A DNA stretch of 22,505 nt from a virus: the IMG/VR virus record IMGVR_UViG_3300008952_000326, positions 1 to 22,505 of that record; one strand, given 5' to 3'. The position numbers and the translations under genes are program-made. The notes below the pieces were generated by a model. That model saw nothing but the letters and a program-made list of their open reading frames with translations. It did not search any database and was not told where the DNA came from. Below, piece after piece: positions 6,246 to 12,587 of the stretch (within the stretch, counting starts at the first letter, position 1; each line of letters starts with the position of its first letter).

Positions 6246-6596
6246 ATGGCAACTACATTCTTGCCTACTATTACTTGGCACTCACCTCATGACTCATGTC
6301 ACGACGCTGCCATCATTGAAGGCGAAGACAACTGGGGCAACACGTTCGAAGCATCATGCGACAGACTCATGCCTGCCCACCTTGTCGGAGAACAAACAGA
6401 GTTTCCCAACATCTACGACATCGAGTGTACCGATGGAGAACTCAAGGGAAAACAATGGGATACACCCGATGACTTGTTCAAAGACTGCGAGCTGTACTAC
6501 ATGCAGAAACACGCAGACGTTTACGTTCAAGGCATCGTCGCGCAGAACAAACCAATCATCGATCTCTTTGATATGCTCTGCAAACCCAAGACCTAA
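6246..6596 (+). CDS. Hypothetical early protein, 116 aa
   Basis: The ATG at 6246 follows GGAGCTAACATC. The protein begins MATTFLPTITWHSPHDSCHD and contains several Cys and His residues: HSPHDSCHD near residue 12, C38 and C61, and DCELYYMQKHADVY near residue 80. The middle is acidic (NIYDIECTDGELKGKQWDTP). Metal binding is conceivable but the spacing fits no finger I know. No membrane segment. It ends in a run of genes sharing the same initiation box; a 78-nt gap follows. Confidence 0.6.
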   Translation: MATTFLPTITWHSPHDSCHDAAIIEGEDNWGNTFEASCDRLMPAHLVGEQTEFPNIYDIECTDGELKGKQWDTPDDLFKDCELYYMQKHADVYVQGIVAQNKPIIDLFDMLCKPKT

Positions 6597-6674
6597 CCCT
6601 ACCAGAAAAAATATTTTCGGCTCATTACATTCGCCGAAGCAAACTCGTTCATCCTCGTTTGAAAGGTTTAAAGA

Positions 6675-6824
6675 ATGACACTATTCATATTGGCTGTCGC
6701 CATTGTCCTTACAATGGCAACAGCCTCATGGTGTACAGGGATACTAGGTCAAGACGTAACAGTCTCCCGCATCGCAATCGCGTTCATCCTATTTGTAATC
6801 GGGCTTCTAACTCTTGACGATTAA
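6675..6824 (+). CDS. Small membrane protein, 49 aa, two predicted TM segments
   Basis: A short frame from the ATG at 6675 to the stop at 6824 encodes MTLFILAVAIVLTMATASWC, then a polar link GILGQDVTVSR, then IAIAFILFVIGLLTLDD. Two hydrophobic segments (about residues 2-20 and 31-46) suggest a hairpin in the inner membrane. The upstream AAAGG at 6662-6666 is a weak ribosome site. Small early membrane proteins in phages often act in superinfection exclusion or host takeover, but no family was recognised. The membrane topology is the only firm statement. Confidence 0.55.
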   Translation: MTLFILAVAIVLTMATASWCTGILGQDVTVSRIAIAFILFVIGLLTLDD

Positions 6825-6873
6825 AGCATTAGTTAAATAGTTTATCGTGAAACTCAAAACACAGGAGGCCAGC

Positions 6874-7167
6874 ATGGGCTACTTCAAGAATAAACAAATC
6901 GAACAGCAAACCAAACACCTCGACAACGAAGCCAAGTCAACAGACTATGAGCTGTCTGACTACGAGCAAATGGAGCAGGACTACGCTGAGATGGAGCAAG
7001 CAATACTCGACAAGCAACAGTCTGCGATGTGCGAACTCTCCCTTGCCATCATCGAAATCAAGTCTGCTCTCGAAGTCAATCCATCTCAGGAACTGCGAAC
7101 CGCATTGACCAGAGTCAAAGTAGTTTACGAGAGCATGTGGAATCGCTCACTCTACTCAAGCCTATAG
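6874..7167 (+). CDS. Hypothetical helical/coiled-coil protein, 97 aa
   Basis: The chosen start is the ATG at 6874, five bases after a strong AGGAGG. An in-frame GTG at 6847 lies upstream of that site and is rejected. The sequence MGYFKNKQIEQQTKHLDNEA, and the Glu/Gln/Lys-rich body up to about residue 60 (DYEQMEQDYAEMEQAILDKQ), predict a long helix or coiled coil. A second helical part (SLAIIEIKSALEVNPSQELR) follows. No catalytic motif. Its stop codon (7165-7167) overlaps the GGAG of the next gene. Just upstream, GCATTAGTTAAATA resembles a decayed leader repeat. Confidence 0.65.
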   Translation: MGYFKNKQIEQQTKHLDNEAKSTDYELSDYEQMEQDYAEMEQAILDKQQSAMCELSLAIIEIKSALEVNPSQELRTALTRVKVVYESMWNRSLYSSL

Positions 7168-7176
7168 GAGAACATC

Positions 7177-7722
7177 ATGACCTACGACATTCACGGCAAG
7201 TGCATCGGAGAAGCAAGCATCGACTTCTGTTCTAACTGCAAAGAGATCTGGCCCAAGTTCTCCTATCACCCTGAAACATCAGAAGACTTTGACCGTCCCT
7301 TTGGAGAAGGCACGTTCAAAGTACATTACAAAGACGGAGACTTCACTGAATGCTGCGAGGCAGAAGTCTCACGTCTTGACTATGATACGCACGTCAACTG
7401 GATCACAGATCTTAACGTGCATCTCAAAGACTTCAGCTCTTACGACGAAACGTGCGAGGCGTTAGCAGTCTTCACCTTTGACGACGACTTCGACTATGGC
7501 ATTGTCCATGACTGGTTCGGATTCGATACGAACCTTGAGCTTGCTCAGACCGCAAGCATCGTATCGAATCCTCAAGCTCGCTGGAGCAACAGACTTCACG
7601 AGTGGATCTCAGATCTACTTGAAGAGTTCTGCGACTACGACAATGCCAACAAAGACTCAACAAAGTTTCGTCTAAAGTTTAATGCAGACGAACAAACCAT
7701 GAAGATCCTTTGGATCTTATAG
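7177..7722 (+). CDS. Hypothetical acidic protein, 181 aa
   Basis: The start lies in an exact copy of the GGAGAACATCATG box (7167-7179), also used at 5788. The protein opens MTYDIHGKCIGEASIDFCSN and has an early cysteine pair (CSNC, about residues 18-21) and a later ECCEAEVS (58-65), together a possible zinc site. Long acidic aromatic stretches follow (FTFDDDFDYGIVHDWFGFDT). The C-terminal part is helical (WSNRLHEWISDLLEEFCDYD). The overall negative charge recalls DNA-mimic or host-takeover proteins, but that is speculation. A 12-bp perfect inverted repeat lies inside the gene (7519-7571). No family recognised. Confidence 0.65.
   Translation: MTYDIHGKCIGEASIDFCSNCKEIWPKFSYHPETSEDFDRPFGEGTFKVHYKDGDFTECCEAEVSRLDYDTHVNWITDLNVHLKDFSSYDETCEALAVFTFDDDFDYGIVHDWFGFDTNLELAQTASIVSNPQARWSNRLHEWISDLLEEFCDYDNANKDSTKFRLKFNADEQTMKILWIL
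7519..7571. repeat. 12-bp perfect inverted repeat with nested stem, inside the 7177 gene
   Basis: GGATTCGATACG (7519-7530) and CGTATCGAATCC (7560-7571) are exact reverse complements around 29 nt. Inside the loop, GCTTGC and GCAAGC can form a second stem. The arms encode GFDT and IVSNP, so protein constraint alone does not explain the match. Confidence 0.5.
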
Positions 7723-7730
7723 GAGACAAC

Positions 7731-7949
7731 ATGTACATTACACACACCATGAACATCGACGAAGCCATCGACGTAGAGATTGACATCGACGACTTCGTTA
7801 AGGAACACGAAGAAGAAGTTCTTAAATCCTGCGAACGATTAGATCTCATCCCCGGCAAAATGCAGAGGGACGAGATCATTGAACACGTCAAGATCGCTCG
7901 CGGAAAACTTACAACCCTCATCAGAATCTTGGAGTCTAACGATGGGTAA
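7731..7949 (+). CDS. Hypothetical acidic helical protein, 72 aa
   Basis: The start is the ATG at 7731 after AGGAGACAAC; the in-frame ATG at 7710 precedes the ribosome site and is rejected. The product is rich in Asp, Glu and Ile (NIDEAIDVEIDIDDFVKEHE) and ends in a helix (IIEHVKIARGKLTTLIRILE). No motif recognised. It overlaps the next gene by eight bases (7942-7949), so the two are probably translated in a coupled way. This places a small acidic protein next to a nuclease-like protein, which could mean a partner or inhibitor; nothing in the sequence proves it. Confidence 0.65.
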   Translation: MYITHTMNIDEAIDVEIDIDDFVKEHEEEVLKSCERLDLIPGKMQRDEIIEHVKIARGKLTTLIRILESNDG

Positions 7950-8289
7950 AAGCCAACGAGACAAAGGTGCTAGATACGAGCGCCTGATCCGTGACAAACT
8001 CAAGCCCATCTTCGGAGAGGATATTGCCAGAGGCAACCAGAAGATGGGCGCTCTTCAGCCAGACCTAATAGTCCCAGACTATTGGGTCGAAGTTACACAC
8101 GGTAAAAGTCCTAGAGTTTACAGTAAGATACGACAGGCCAACCGTGACCTGACTGAGTGCAGCCCAGAACACAGAGGCAAAATCCCCTTGATCGTTTCAC
8201 GAAAAGATCAAGGCTCTGACTGGGCAACACTTCCACTGGATCATCTGCTTTATCTCATAGCTGAGATAAAAAAAATCCCACGACGGTAA
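7942..8289 (+). CDS. PD-(D/E)XK nuclease-like protein, 115 aa (atypical active site)
   Basis: The opening MGKSQRDKGARYERLIRDKL matches the N-terminus of small phage nucleases and Holliday-junction-resolvase-like proteins: a basic start, then a helix with a conserved Glu (E13). The core PDLIVPDYWVEVTHGKSPRV gives D41 and E50 as the acidic pair, followed by KIRQANRDL, the usual post-catalytic helix. The E-x-K lysine is replaced: the sequence reads E50-V-T-H-G-K, with K55 five positions on. The protein may therefore be an unusual or inactive member. The length suits the family. The stop codon lies within the loop of the terminator at 8272-8306, and the start overlaps the upstream gene by 8 nt. 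Confidence 0.6.
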   Translation: MGKSQRDKGARYERLIRDKLKPIFGEDIARGNQKMGALQPDLIVPDYWVEVTHGKSPRVYSKIRQANRDLTECSPEHRGKIPLIVSRKDQGSDWATLPLDHLLYLIAEIKKIPRR

Positions 8290-8306
8290 ACAGATCGTGG
8301 GATTTT
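8272..8306 (+). terminator. Terminator hairpin overlapping the 8289 stop codon
   Basis: AAAATCCCACGA (8272-8283) pairs perfectly with TCGTGGGATTTT (8295-8306) over 12 bp, giving an A-tract/T-tract hairpin of the intrinsic, bidirectional type. The loop holds the stop codon of the nuclease-like gene. It closes the first early block. Confidence 0.75.
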
Positions 8307-8312
8307 CTAAGG

Positions 8313-8333
8313 CTAATAAGCATAGCTTATTAG
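8313..8333. other. 9-bp perfect stem-loop
   Basis: CTAATAAGC (8313-8321), loop ATA, GCTTATTAG (8325-8333). It lies seven bases after the terminator and directly abuts the next hairpin. It lacks a G+C-rich stem, so a protein-binding or processing site is as likely as termination. Confidence 0.55.
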
Positions 8334-8373
8334 TTTATGTATGTTGTTTGTTTTTGCAAACAACATACATAAA
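8334..8373. other. 17-bp perfect stem-loop
   Basis: TTTATGTATGTTGTTTG (8334-8350) is the exact reverse complement of 8357-8373, around a six-base loop TTTTTG. It is the longest perfect hairpin noticed in the window. It lies 15 bp before a sigma70-like promoter and 61 bp before the ardC-like gene. Confidence 0.65.
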
Positions 8374-8387
8374 TATATATAAGATAG

Positions 8388-8416
8388 TTGACTGGGAAAA
8401 CGCAAGGTACTAAAGT
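8388..8416 (+). promoter_or_regulatory. Sigma70-like promoter for the ardC-like operon
   Basis: TTGACT (8388-8393), a 17-bp spacer and TAAAGT (8411-8416) match the -35 and -10 consensus at 5/6 and 4/6 positions. It lies between the hairpin cluster and the start codon at 8435, so transcription could restart here after the terminator. Confidence 0.45.
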
Positions 8417-8434
8417 ACAGAAAGGTAAACAATC

Positions 8435-9313
8435 ATGCAACGTAAAACTAAAGACGATATTATACAGGGAGTTACATCCTCGATTCTTTCTCAGCTTGAG
8501 AAAGGTGTCGTGCCTTGGCAGTCTCCCTATCTCAAACAGCAAAGCATTAACGGTCACGTTTACCGTGGCCTCAACACTTTGATCCTGAACCTCGAAGCTA
8601 TGACCAACAACTACCAGTCTCCCTACTGGCTTACGTCTAACGCAGTGCGTAAACGTGAGGGACACATAGCCAAAGGCTCGAAGGCAACAACCATCGTTTA
8701 CAATGGTTGGAACAAATCCGACAGGCTCGATCAAGACGGAAAAGAAATCTGGTATCCAGTCTTTAAGTCTTGGTCAGTCTTCAACCTTGATCAATGCTGC
8801 TTCGATGATCACAGCTTTCTTGACTGGATACCGGAACAGTCTGAGTCAAAGCAGACCGAACAGATAATCAGAGATTATCTTGAACGGGAAAACATTCCGC
8901 TCACCCACCTTGCAGGCATGGCGAGCTACAGTCCGAAGAAGGACAGAATCAACTGCCCTTCTCCTTCTGCTTTGACAGACCCCAAGCACTACTACCCAAC
9001 TCTGTTTCACGAGATGGGTCACAGCACAGGAGCTGCATCTCGTCTTAACAGAGAAGGCATCACAGACTTCGACGCCTTTGGCTCACACCAATACGGCGTC
9101 GAAGAACTCGTGGCCGAGATGACGGCAGCTTACCTGTGTGGCTACACTGGAAGCAGCATGGATTGCCAAGAGCAATCGGCTGCTTACATTGCTCACTGGT
9201 ACAAGCAGATCAAAGAAGATCCTTCGATCCTTCAGACTGCTTGCACCGAAGCAGAGAAAGCCTTCCAGTATATACTGGAAGGTAAACACAACATGGAAAA
9301 CAAGGAGAGTTAA
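8435..9313 (+). CDS. ardC: ArdC-like antirestriction protein with zinc metallopeptidase domain, 292 aa
   Basis: ArdC proteins combine an N-terminal ssDNA-binding domain with a C-terminal metallopeptidase-like domain and protect incoming DNA from host restriction. Here residues 1-120 carry the N-domain pattern (KGVVPWQSPY, NGHVYRGLNTLIL, SPYWLTSNAV, KGSKATTIVYNGW). The C-domain has the zinc motif HEMGHSTG (H192, E193, H196) and a downstream EELVAEMTAAYL whose acidic residues likely provide the third ligand. The length is normal for the family. The ATG at 8435 follows AAAGG at a suitable distance. The gene heads the second early block and has its own promoter-like sequence. A perfect 22-bp palindrome (9261-9282) sits in its 3' end. 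Confidence 0.9.
   Translation: MQRKTKDDIIQGVTSSILSQLEKGVVPWQSPYLKQQSINGHVYRGLNTLILNLEAMTNNYQSPYWLTSNAVRKREGHIAKGSKATTIVYNGWNKSDRLDQDGKEIWYPVFKSWSVFNLDQCCFDDHSFLDWIPEQSESKQTEQIIRDYLERENIPLTHLAGMASYSPKKDRINCPSPSALTDPKHYYPTLFHEMGHSTGAASRLNREGITDFDAFGSHQYGVEELVAEMTAAYLCGYTGSSMDCQEQSAAYIAHWYKQIKEDPSILQTACTEAEKAFQYILEGKHNMENKES
9261..9282. promoter_or_regulatory. Perfect 22-bp palindrome near the end of the ardC-like gene
   Basis: CCTTCCAGTAT (9261-9271) is followed immediately by its exact reverse complement (9272-9282), with no spacer. It encodes AFQYILEG in the ardC-like gene and lies 31 bp upstream of the next start codon. A site of this form suits a dimeric regulator or a nuclease better than an RNA hairpin, because it has no loop. 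Confidence 0.55.
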
Positions 9314-9625
9314 ATGCGTGACGTGTATAAAAGAGGCTTTGATTTCAAGGCATTACAACCTGTGTTCATGACAGAGGGAAGGGCAATCATCAAAGGGATT
9401 GTCCCTTCCGACTTCGACCAGATCATCGGCACTGATCATCTCAATGAGATGCACCATTGCAAGATCTGGGAAGTTATCTCTGTCAGCGACGGAGTTAAAC
9501 AGATCGAGAAAGGAGACACAGTTCTTGTACTCAAGGCTGGCATCGACAAGATAGATCCCGACTCACCGAAACATGGAATCGTTCCATGCGAAGTGATCGC
9601 CGCAAAGATGAATGTTTACAAGTAG
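9314..9625 (+). CDS. Hypothetical protein, possible GroES-like beta-barrel, 103 aa
   Basis: The ATG at 9314 follows AAGGAG by six bases and directly abuts the ardC-like stop. The sequence has the order of short beta strands found in small barrel proteins: GRAIIKGIVPSDF, CKIWEVISVSDG, IEKGDTVLVLKAGID and GIVPCEVIAAKM. The V(K)xGDTVL element followed by a late I/V-rich strand resembles phage GroES-type co-chaperonins, but the mobile-loop region is not clear and the match is loose. No membrane segment. It sits between the antirestriction gene and the recombination genes. An unrelated small beta protein is the alternative. Confidence 0.6.
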   Translation: MRDVYKRGFDFKALQPVFMTEGRAIIKGIVPSDFDQIIGTDHLNEMHHCKIWEVISVSDGVKQIEKGDTVLVLKAGIDKIDPDSPKHGIVPCEVIAAKMNVYK

Positions 9626-9641
9626 CCAACGGAGGTAAGCA

Positions 9642-10208
9642 ATGGCAACAATCAAACCGCAGGTCAAAGCCCTGCTTGAGAAGTACGACCTTAACCCACG
9701 GGAATCCATCTGGGATTGCCACGGGACTTGGGTACTCTATCACTCGGCCTGCCAAGTGATAGCAGCAAAGCTGGACATCAGGTTCTCTGAACCCGAAGTC
9801 GTACACCAAGACCTCTCAAAGAAAGAGGTCGTAATCAAAGTCCGTGGTTACACACAGGACGGACGCGAACGCTGGGACTTTGGCGAAGCCCTGCCCAGCA
9901 ACAACAAGAATGCTTACCCTGTAAGCATGGCACAGAAACGTGGCGAAGATAAAGTTATCCTTCATCTCGCCAACCTGCGCCAGTACGGTGTCTACTCTTC
10001 TGAGGAGTCTGATGACTTCCGAAAGAAACCAGCTTCACGGAAAGATTCAGATAATGCTAAACGCATTATGACTTTGATCCGCGAAGCTACGACTGAACAA
10101 AATGTCCAGTCAATCATGAGCCATCATACTGATGACCTCATGGAACTACCCGCCGCAGTTCAACGGCAAATCAAGAAAGCTAGTCAGACTAAGCTGGCTA
10201 GTCTATAA
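9642..10208 (+). CDS. Probable phage single-strand annealing/recombination protein, 188 aa
   Basis: The N-terminal two thirds include GTWVLYHSACQVIAAKLDIR, a strand-rich VVIKVRGYTQDGRERWDFGE, and the conserved-looking SNNKNAYPVSMAQKRGEDKV followed by ILHLANLRQYGVYSSEESDD. This last pattern (a YPxxMAxKRxxDRAILxLAGL type helix before an acidic tail) is one I associate with phage annealing-type recombinases and their relatives. The C-terminal third is charged and probably flexible. Context supports the role: the next gene is SSB, and a YqaJ-type exonuclease lies downstream in the same operon, the usual partners of an annealing protein. GGAGG at 9631-9635 serves the ATG at 9642. The exact superfamily (Rad52-, RecT- or ERF-like) cannot be stated. 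Confidence 0.55.
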   Translation: MATIKPQVKALLEKYDLNPRESIWDCHGTWVLYHSACQVIAAKLDIRFSEPEVVHQDLSKKEVVIKVRGYTQDGRERWDFGEALPSNNKNAYPVSMAQKRGEDKVILHLANLRQYGVYSSEESDDFRKKPASRKDSDNAKRIMTLIREATTEQNVQSIMSHHTDDLMELPAAVQRQIKKASQTKLASL

Positions 10209-10219
10209 AGGAGAATGTT

Positions 10220-10624
10220 ATGGCAGTACGTGGCTTTAACCGTTTGATAATCTCAGGTCGGCTTGGCGCTGATCCTGAGTTGAATACCAAAAGTAAAATC
10301 CCAGTGTGTCAACTTAGCGTTGCCACACCGGGCAAGATGTCCGATGGCGAGCAAACCGTTGAATGGGTCAAGGTTGTTTGCTTTGGCAATCAAGCTGAAT
10401 CATGCAGCAAGTACCTAACCAAAGGGCGAGAAGTTCTGGTTGAAGGCAGGCTTCAAACAGATCGCTACACAGGAAAAGATGGAGTCGAAAGATTCTCCTC
10501 CAAGTGTGTAGCGAATCAAGTCCACTTCATCGGGAGCGGTGGTGATGCCAAAGCAAAACCAAAGCAAGAAGAAACATCGGAGTCGTATGACTTCGGCGGA
10601 GCTGATGCTTACACGCCATTCTAA
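10220..10624 (+). CDS. ssb: Single-stranded DNA-binding protein, 134 aa
   Basis: A classical bacterial-type SSB coats ssDNA and recruits partners through its C-terminal tip. The OB fold is complete: FNRLIISGRLGADPELNTKS, VCQLSVATPGKM, EWVKVVCFGNQAESCSKYL, KGREVLVEGRLQTDRYTGKD and CVANQVHFIGSG. A short Lys/Glu-rich linker leads to the C-terminal end GGADAYTPF; the terminal Pro-Phe is the conserved interaction tip, though fewer acids precede it than in the usual DDDIPF. AAAGGAG precedes the ATG at 10220. Its last 80 bp are also read in another frame by the sigma-like gene. Confidence 0.95.
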   Translation: MAVRGFNRLIISGRLGADPELNTKSKIPVCQLSVATPGKMSDGEQTVEWVKVVCFGNQAESCSKYLTKGREVLVEGRLQTDRYTGKDGVERFSSKCVANQVHFIGSGGDAKAKPKQEETSESYDFGGADAYTPF

Positions 10625-11108
10625 GATAGTTGATTACTACCTTAGAAACTTTACGGTCCCGCATTCCTACGCTGGAGGCAAGGAAGACTTGCGTCAGGTC
10701 GGACTGCTTGGACTCGTGAAGGCAGACCAAACTTGGAACAAAGAGAAATCTTCGTTCCAAGTTTGGGCTTGGTATTGGATACGAAGCTTCATCAGAGATG
10801 AGATAAAGAAACACAAACCAATAGACCGTAGTCTTGATTTGCTTTATCCTAACGTATCCAACCCAGAACAGACAATCTACCTGAACACCGTAGTCTCGGA
10901 GTTCAATGGTAGAGACAGAGAAATGCTCGGCAGGTTTTGTTGTGGACAAAACACTACCGAGATAGGTAAGGCGTGGGGCATAAGCAGACAGGCTGTTGAC
11001 CAACGTCTAGCAAAGGTACTCGGTAAACTAAAGAAGGAGTTAGCTTATGCCAAACCTAACGATGTTAAACGCCTCAGAGTTCTTCAGCATTCCGCCAAAG
11101 AAACTTGA
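10545..11108 (+). CDS. Phage-encoded sigma-factor-like protein, 187 aa
   Basis: Sigma factors direct RNA polymerase to promoters. Region 2-like sequence occupies about residues 45-90 (KEDLRQVGLLGLVKADQTWN, then FQVWAWYWIRSFIRDEIKKH), matching the core-binding and -10 recognition helices. Region 4-like sequence lies at about 113-166 (NGRDREMLGRFCCGQNTTEI, then a helix-turn-helix GISRQAVDQRLAKVLGKLKK). The length fits a two-domain sigma. The ATG at 10545 has GGGAG eight bases upstream; a GTG at 10539 and ATGs at 10587 and 10605 are alternatives. The gene starts 80 bp inside ssb and ends 62 bp inside the next gene, so its expression is coupled to both. It may switch transcription towards middle or late phage promoters. 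Confidence 0.75.
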   Translation: MPKQNQSKKKHRSRMTSAELMLTRHSKIVDYYLRNFTVPHSYAGGKEDLRQVGLLGLVKADQTWNKEKSSFQVWAWYWIRSFIRDEIKKHKPIDRSLDLLYPNVSNPEQTIYLNTVVSEFNGRDREMLGRFCCGQNTTEIGKAWGISRQAVDQRLAKVLGKLKKELAYAKPNDVKRLRVLQHSAKET

Positions 11109-11865
11109 GTGGACTGTCAGAGGTTTAATCGAACAGTCCACCTTTGTTGTCTTAGGCGGCGAACCAAAGACAAGCAAGACTTGGGCAGTCTTGGAGATTG
11201 CTCTCAGCGTAGCAAGTGGAACCGATTGCTTCAACAGTCATGAGTTCACTTGCTACCATGAACGCAGACCAGTCTACTTGTTTCTACTTGAAGATGGAAT
11301 CTTTAATGTCCAAGCTAGACTCACCGCACTAGGAGCAGCCAAGGGCCTGAGCGTTGAAGACCTCAAAGATCTACCGCTCTATATTCGGTGCCGCGAACCA
11401 CTGGATCTTCTACAGGATTCCGATTCGATTATCAGAACAGTTCTTGATTTAGATCAAGAACGTGCAGGTTTAATCATCATCGATCCCCTACGCAACGCTC
11501 ATGCCGAGGACGAGAATGACTCATCCTCCATGAAGCAAGTCATGGAACGGTGCATCGCTATCAGAAATAAAACCTTCTGCTCAGTGGTAATCAATCACCA
11601 CTTCAAGAAGATGAAGAAGTCAGACGAGGAAAGCGTTGGCCATTCCATGCGTGGATCTTCCTCACTGTACGGAGCAGTTGATGGAATCATTGGTATGAGA
11701 AAGATCGAATGCAACGAGCGAAACATTTGGCAGAACAATGTGATCTGCCAAGTCAAAGCTGGCCCCCAAGCGGAGCCATTTAGTTTAACGCTAAGGGTTA
11801 AGGACGGAGCAGAATCAGGACGTTCCGTGTACGCAGACTGGGAAATATCTCAGCCATTCACTTAG
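11047..11865 (+). CDS. RepA/AAA_25-like ATPase, probable replicative helicase or recombinase, 272 aa
   Basis: The RecA-like core begins TFVVLGGEPKTSKTWAVLEI; its Walker A GGEPKTSKT (residues 37-45) has serine in place of the second glycine, but keeps Lys-Thr. Next are VYLFLLEDG (76-84), Walker B GLIIIDPLRN (141-150), VVINHHFKK (180-188) and MRGSSSLYGAVDGIIGM (201-217). This order matches RepA-type hexameric helicases and AAA_25 proteins of phages and plasmids. The ATG at 11047 has AGGAG seven bases upstream and lies 62 bp inside the sigma-like gene. Role: probably DNA unwinding or annealing-protein loading during replication. No primase domain is fused to it, and no DNA polymerase occurs in the window. 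Confidence 0.8.
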   Translation: MPNLTMLNASEFFSIPPKKLEWTVRGLIEQSTFVVLGGEPKTSKTWAVLEIALSVASGTDCFNSHEFTCYHERRPVYLFLLEDGIFNVQARLTALGAAKGLSVEDLKDLPLYIRCREPLDLLQDSDSIIRTVLDLDQERAGLIIIDPLRNAHAEDENDSSSMKQVMERCIAIRNKTFCSVVINHHFKKMKKSDEESVGHSMRGSSSLYGAVDGIIGMRKIECNERNIWQNNVICQVKAGPQAEPFSLTLRVKDGAESGRSVYADWEISQPFT

Positions 11866-11874
11866 GAGATCAAC

Positions 11875-12213
11875 ATGAAAGACAAGAACGCAGAACCAGC
11901 ACCGCTTCCAGAGTACATCGTAGAAGCAATCCAAGACGGCTACGTTTTTGAGTGCAGCTGTGGTGAGCTGTACAACACCATCGATGCCGCATGGGATTGT
12001 CGCAAGTGTCGTAGGTACTTGGGACGCAGCGCATCCGAAGTCTACAACCACCTCACAGAAGAGTGGACCCATGAACGTGACGAGTGGGCATTCCTCGATG
12101 GCTACTCACCAGTCAACGCTGTACAGGCAGAGAGAGAAGACAGACTACTGGACTCAGTTCTCAGCAGCAAGACAGTTGACCTCATCAAAACATTCACAGG
12201 AGAAACATCATGA
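11875..12213 (+). CDS. Zinc-ribbon-like hypothetical protein, 112 aa
   Basis: The ATG at 11875 follows AGGAGATCAAC. After a short Pro/Ala-rich start, residues 24-46 contain FECSCGELYNTIDAAWDCRK with a final cysteine: C-x-C and C-x2-C pairs about 13 residues apart, the form of a small zinc ribbon. The rest is charged and helical (EVYNHLTEEWTHERDEWAFL and onwards), with no further motif. Such ribbons commonly bind nucleic acid or act as adaptors. The stop overlaps the start of the next gene by four bases (12210-12213). No family recognised. Confidence 0.7.
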   Translation: MKDKNAEPAPLPEYIVEAIQDGYVFECSCGELYNTIDAAWDCRKCRRYLGRSASEVYNHLTEEWTHERDEWAFLDGYSPVNAVQAEREDRLLDSVLSSKTVDLIKTFTGETS

Positions 12214-12587
12214 TCGATGAAGATCTCGATATCGACTACGACTATGAGCAATGGCGCATCCAGCAATCACTGGATGTCGCCGCCAATGCTACGCATTGGA
12301 TTGCCATGATCGGCATGGGAAAAAAGCTCAGAGGCAAAACCCTTGTCCACACCAGAAGCGGAACACACCTTGGTCACGCCGAACCCTATCGTGGTGGTGG
12401 ACCAAAGGAAATGGTTGACGGAGAGATGCACTTCAAGAAAGGCTGGTGGGTCACAGTTCTTGACTGCGCCATGCCATTCAAGTGCGAAGGCTTCTATGCG
12501 AAAGAGTACTGCACCCACAGAAAAACCCTTGAAGATGCAGAGAATATTATTCGAGAACTGAAAGGACTAAGCAATGCAACTAACTGA
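12210..12587 (+). CDS. Hypothetical protein, 125 aa
   Basis: The start is coupled to the previous stop (ATGA overlap) and sits in the box GGAGAAACATCATG. The first 15 residues are very acidic (MIDEDLDIDYDYEQW). The body includes a basic KKLRGKTLVHTRSGTHLGHA, a PYRGGGPKEMVDGEMHFKKG loop, and WWVTVLDCAMPFKCEGFYAK, which looks like one beta-rich domain. The C-terminus is helical. Two Cys lie in the second half. No family recognised. It overlaps the YqaJ-type gene start by 14 bp, so it belongs to the same transcription and translation unit as the recombination genes. Confidence 0.65.
   Translation: MIDEDLDIDYDYEQWRIQQSLDVAANATHWIAMIGMGKKLRGKTLVHTRSGTHLGHAEPYRGGGPKEMVDGEMHFKKGWWVTVLDCAMPFKCEGFYAKEYCTHRKTLEDAENIIRELKGLSNATN

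Noticed and set aside
11440-11461. 8-bp stem-loop in the ATPase gene
   Set aside because: Short, within coding sequence, and of a kind expected by chance in a window this size.
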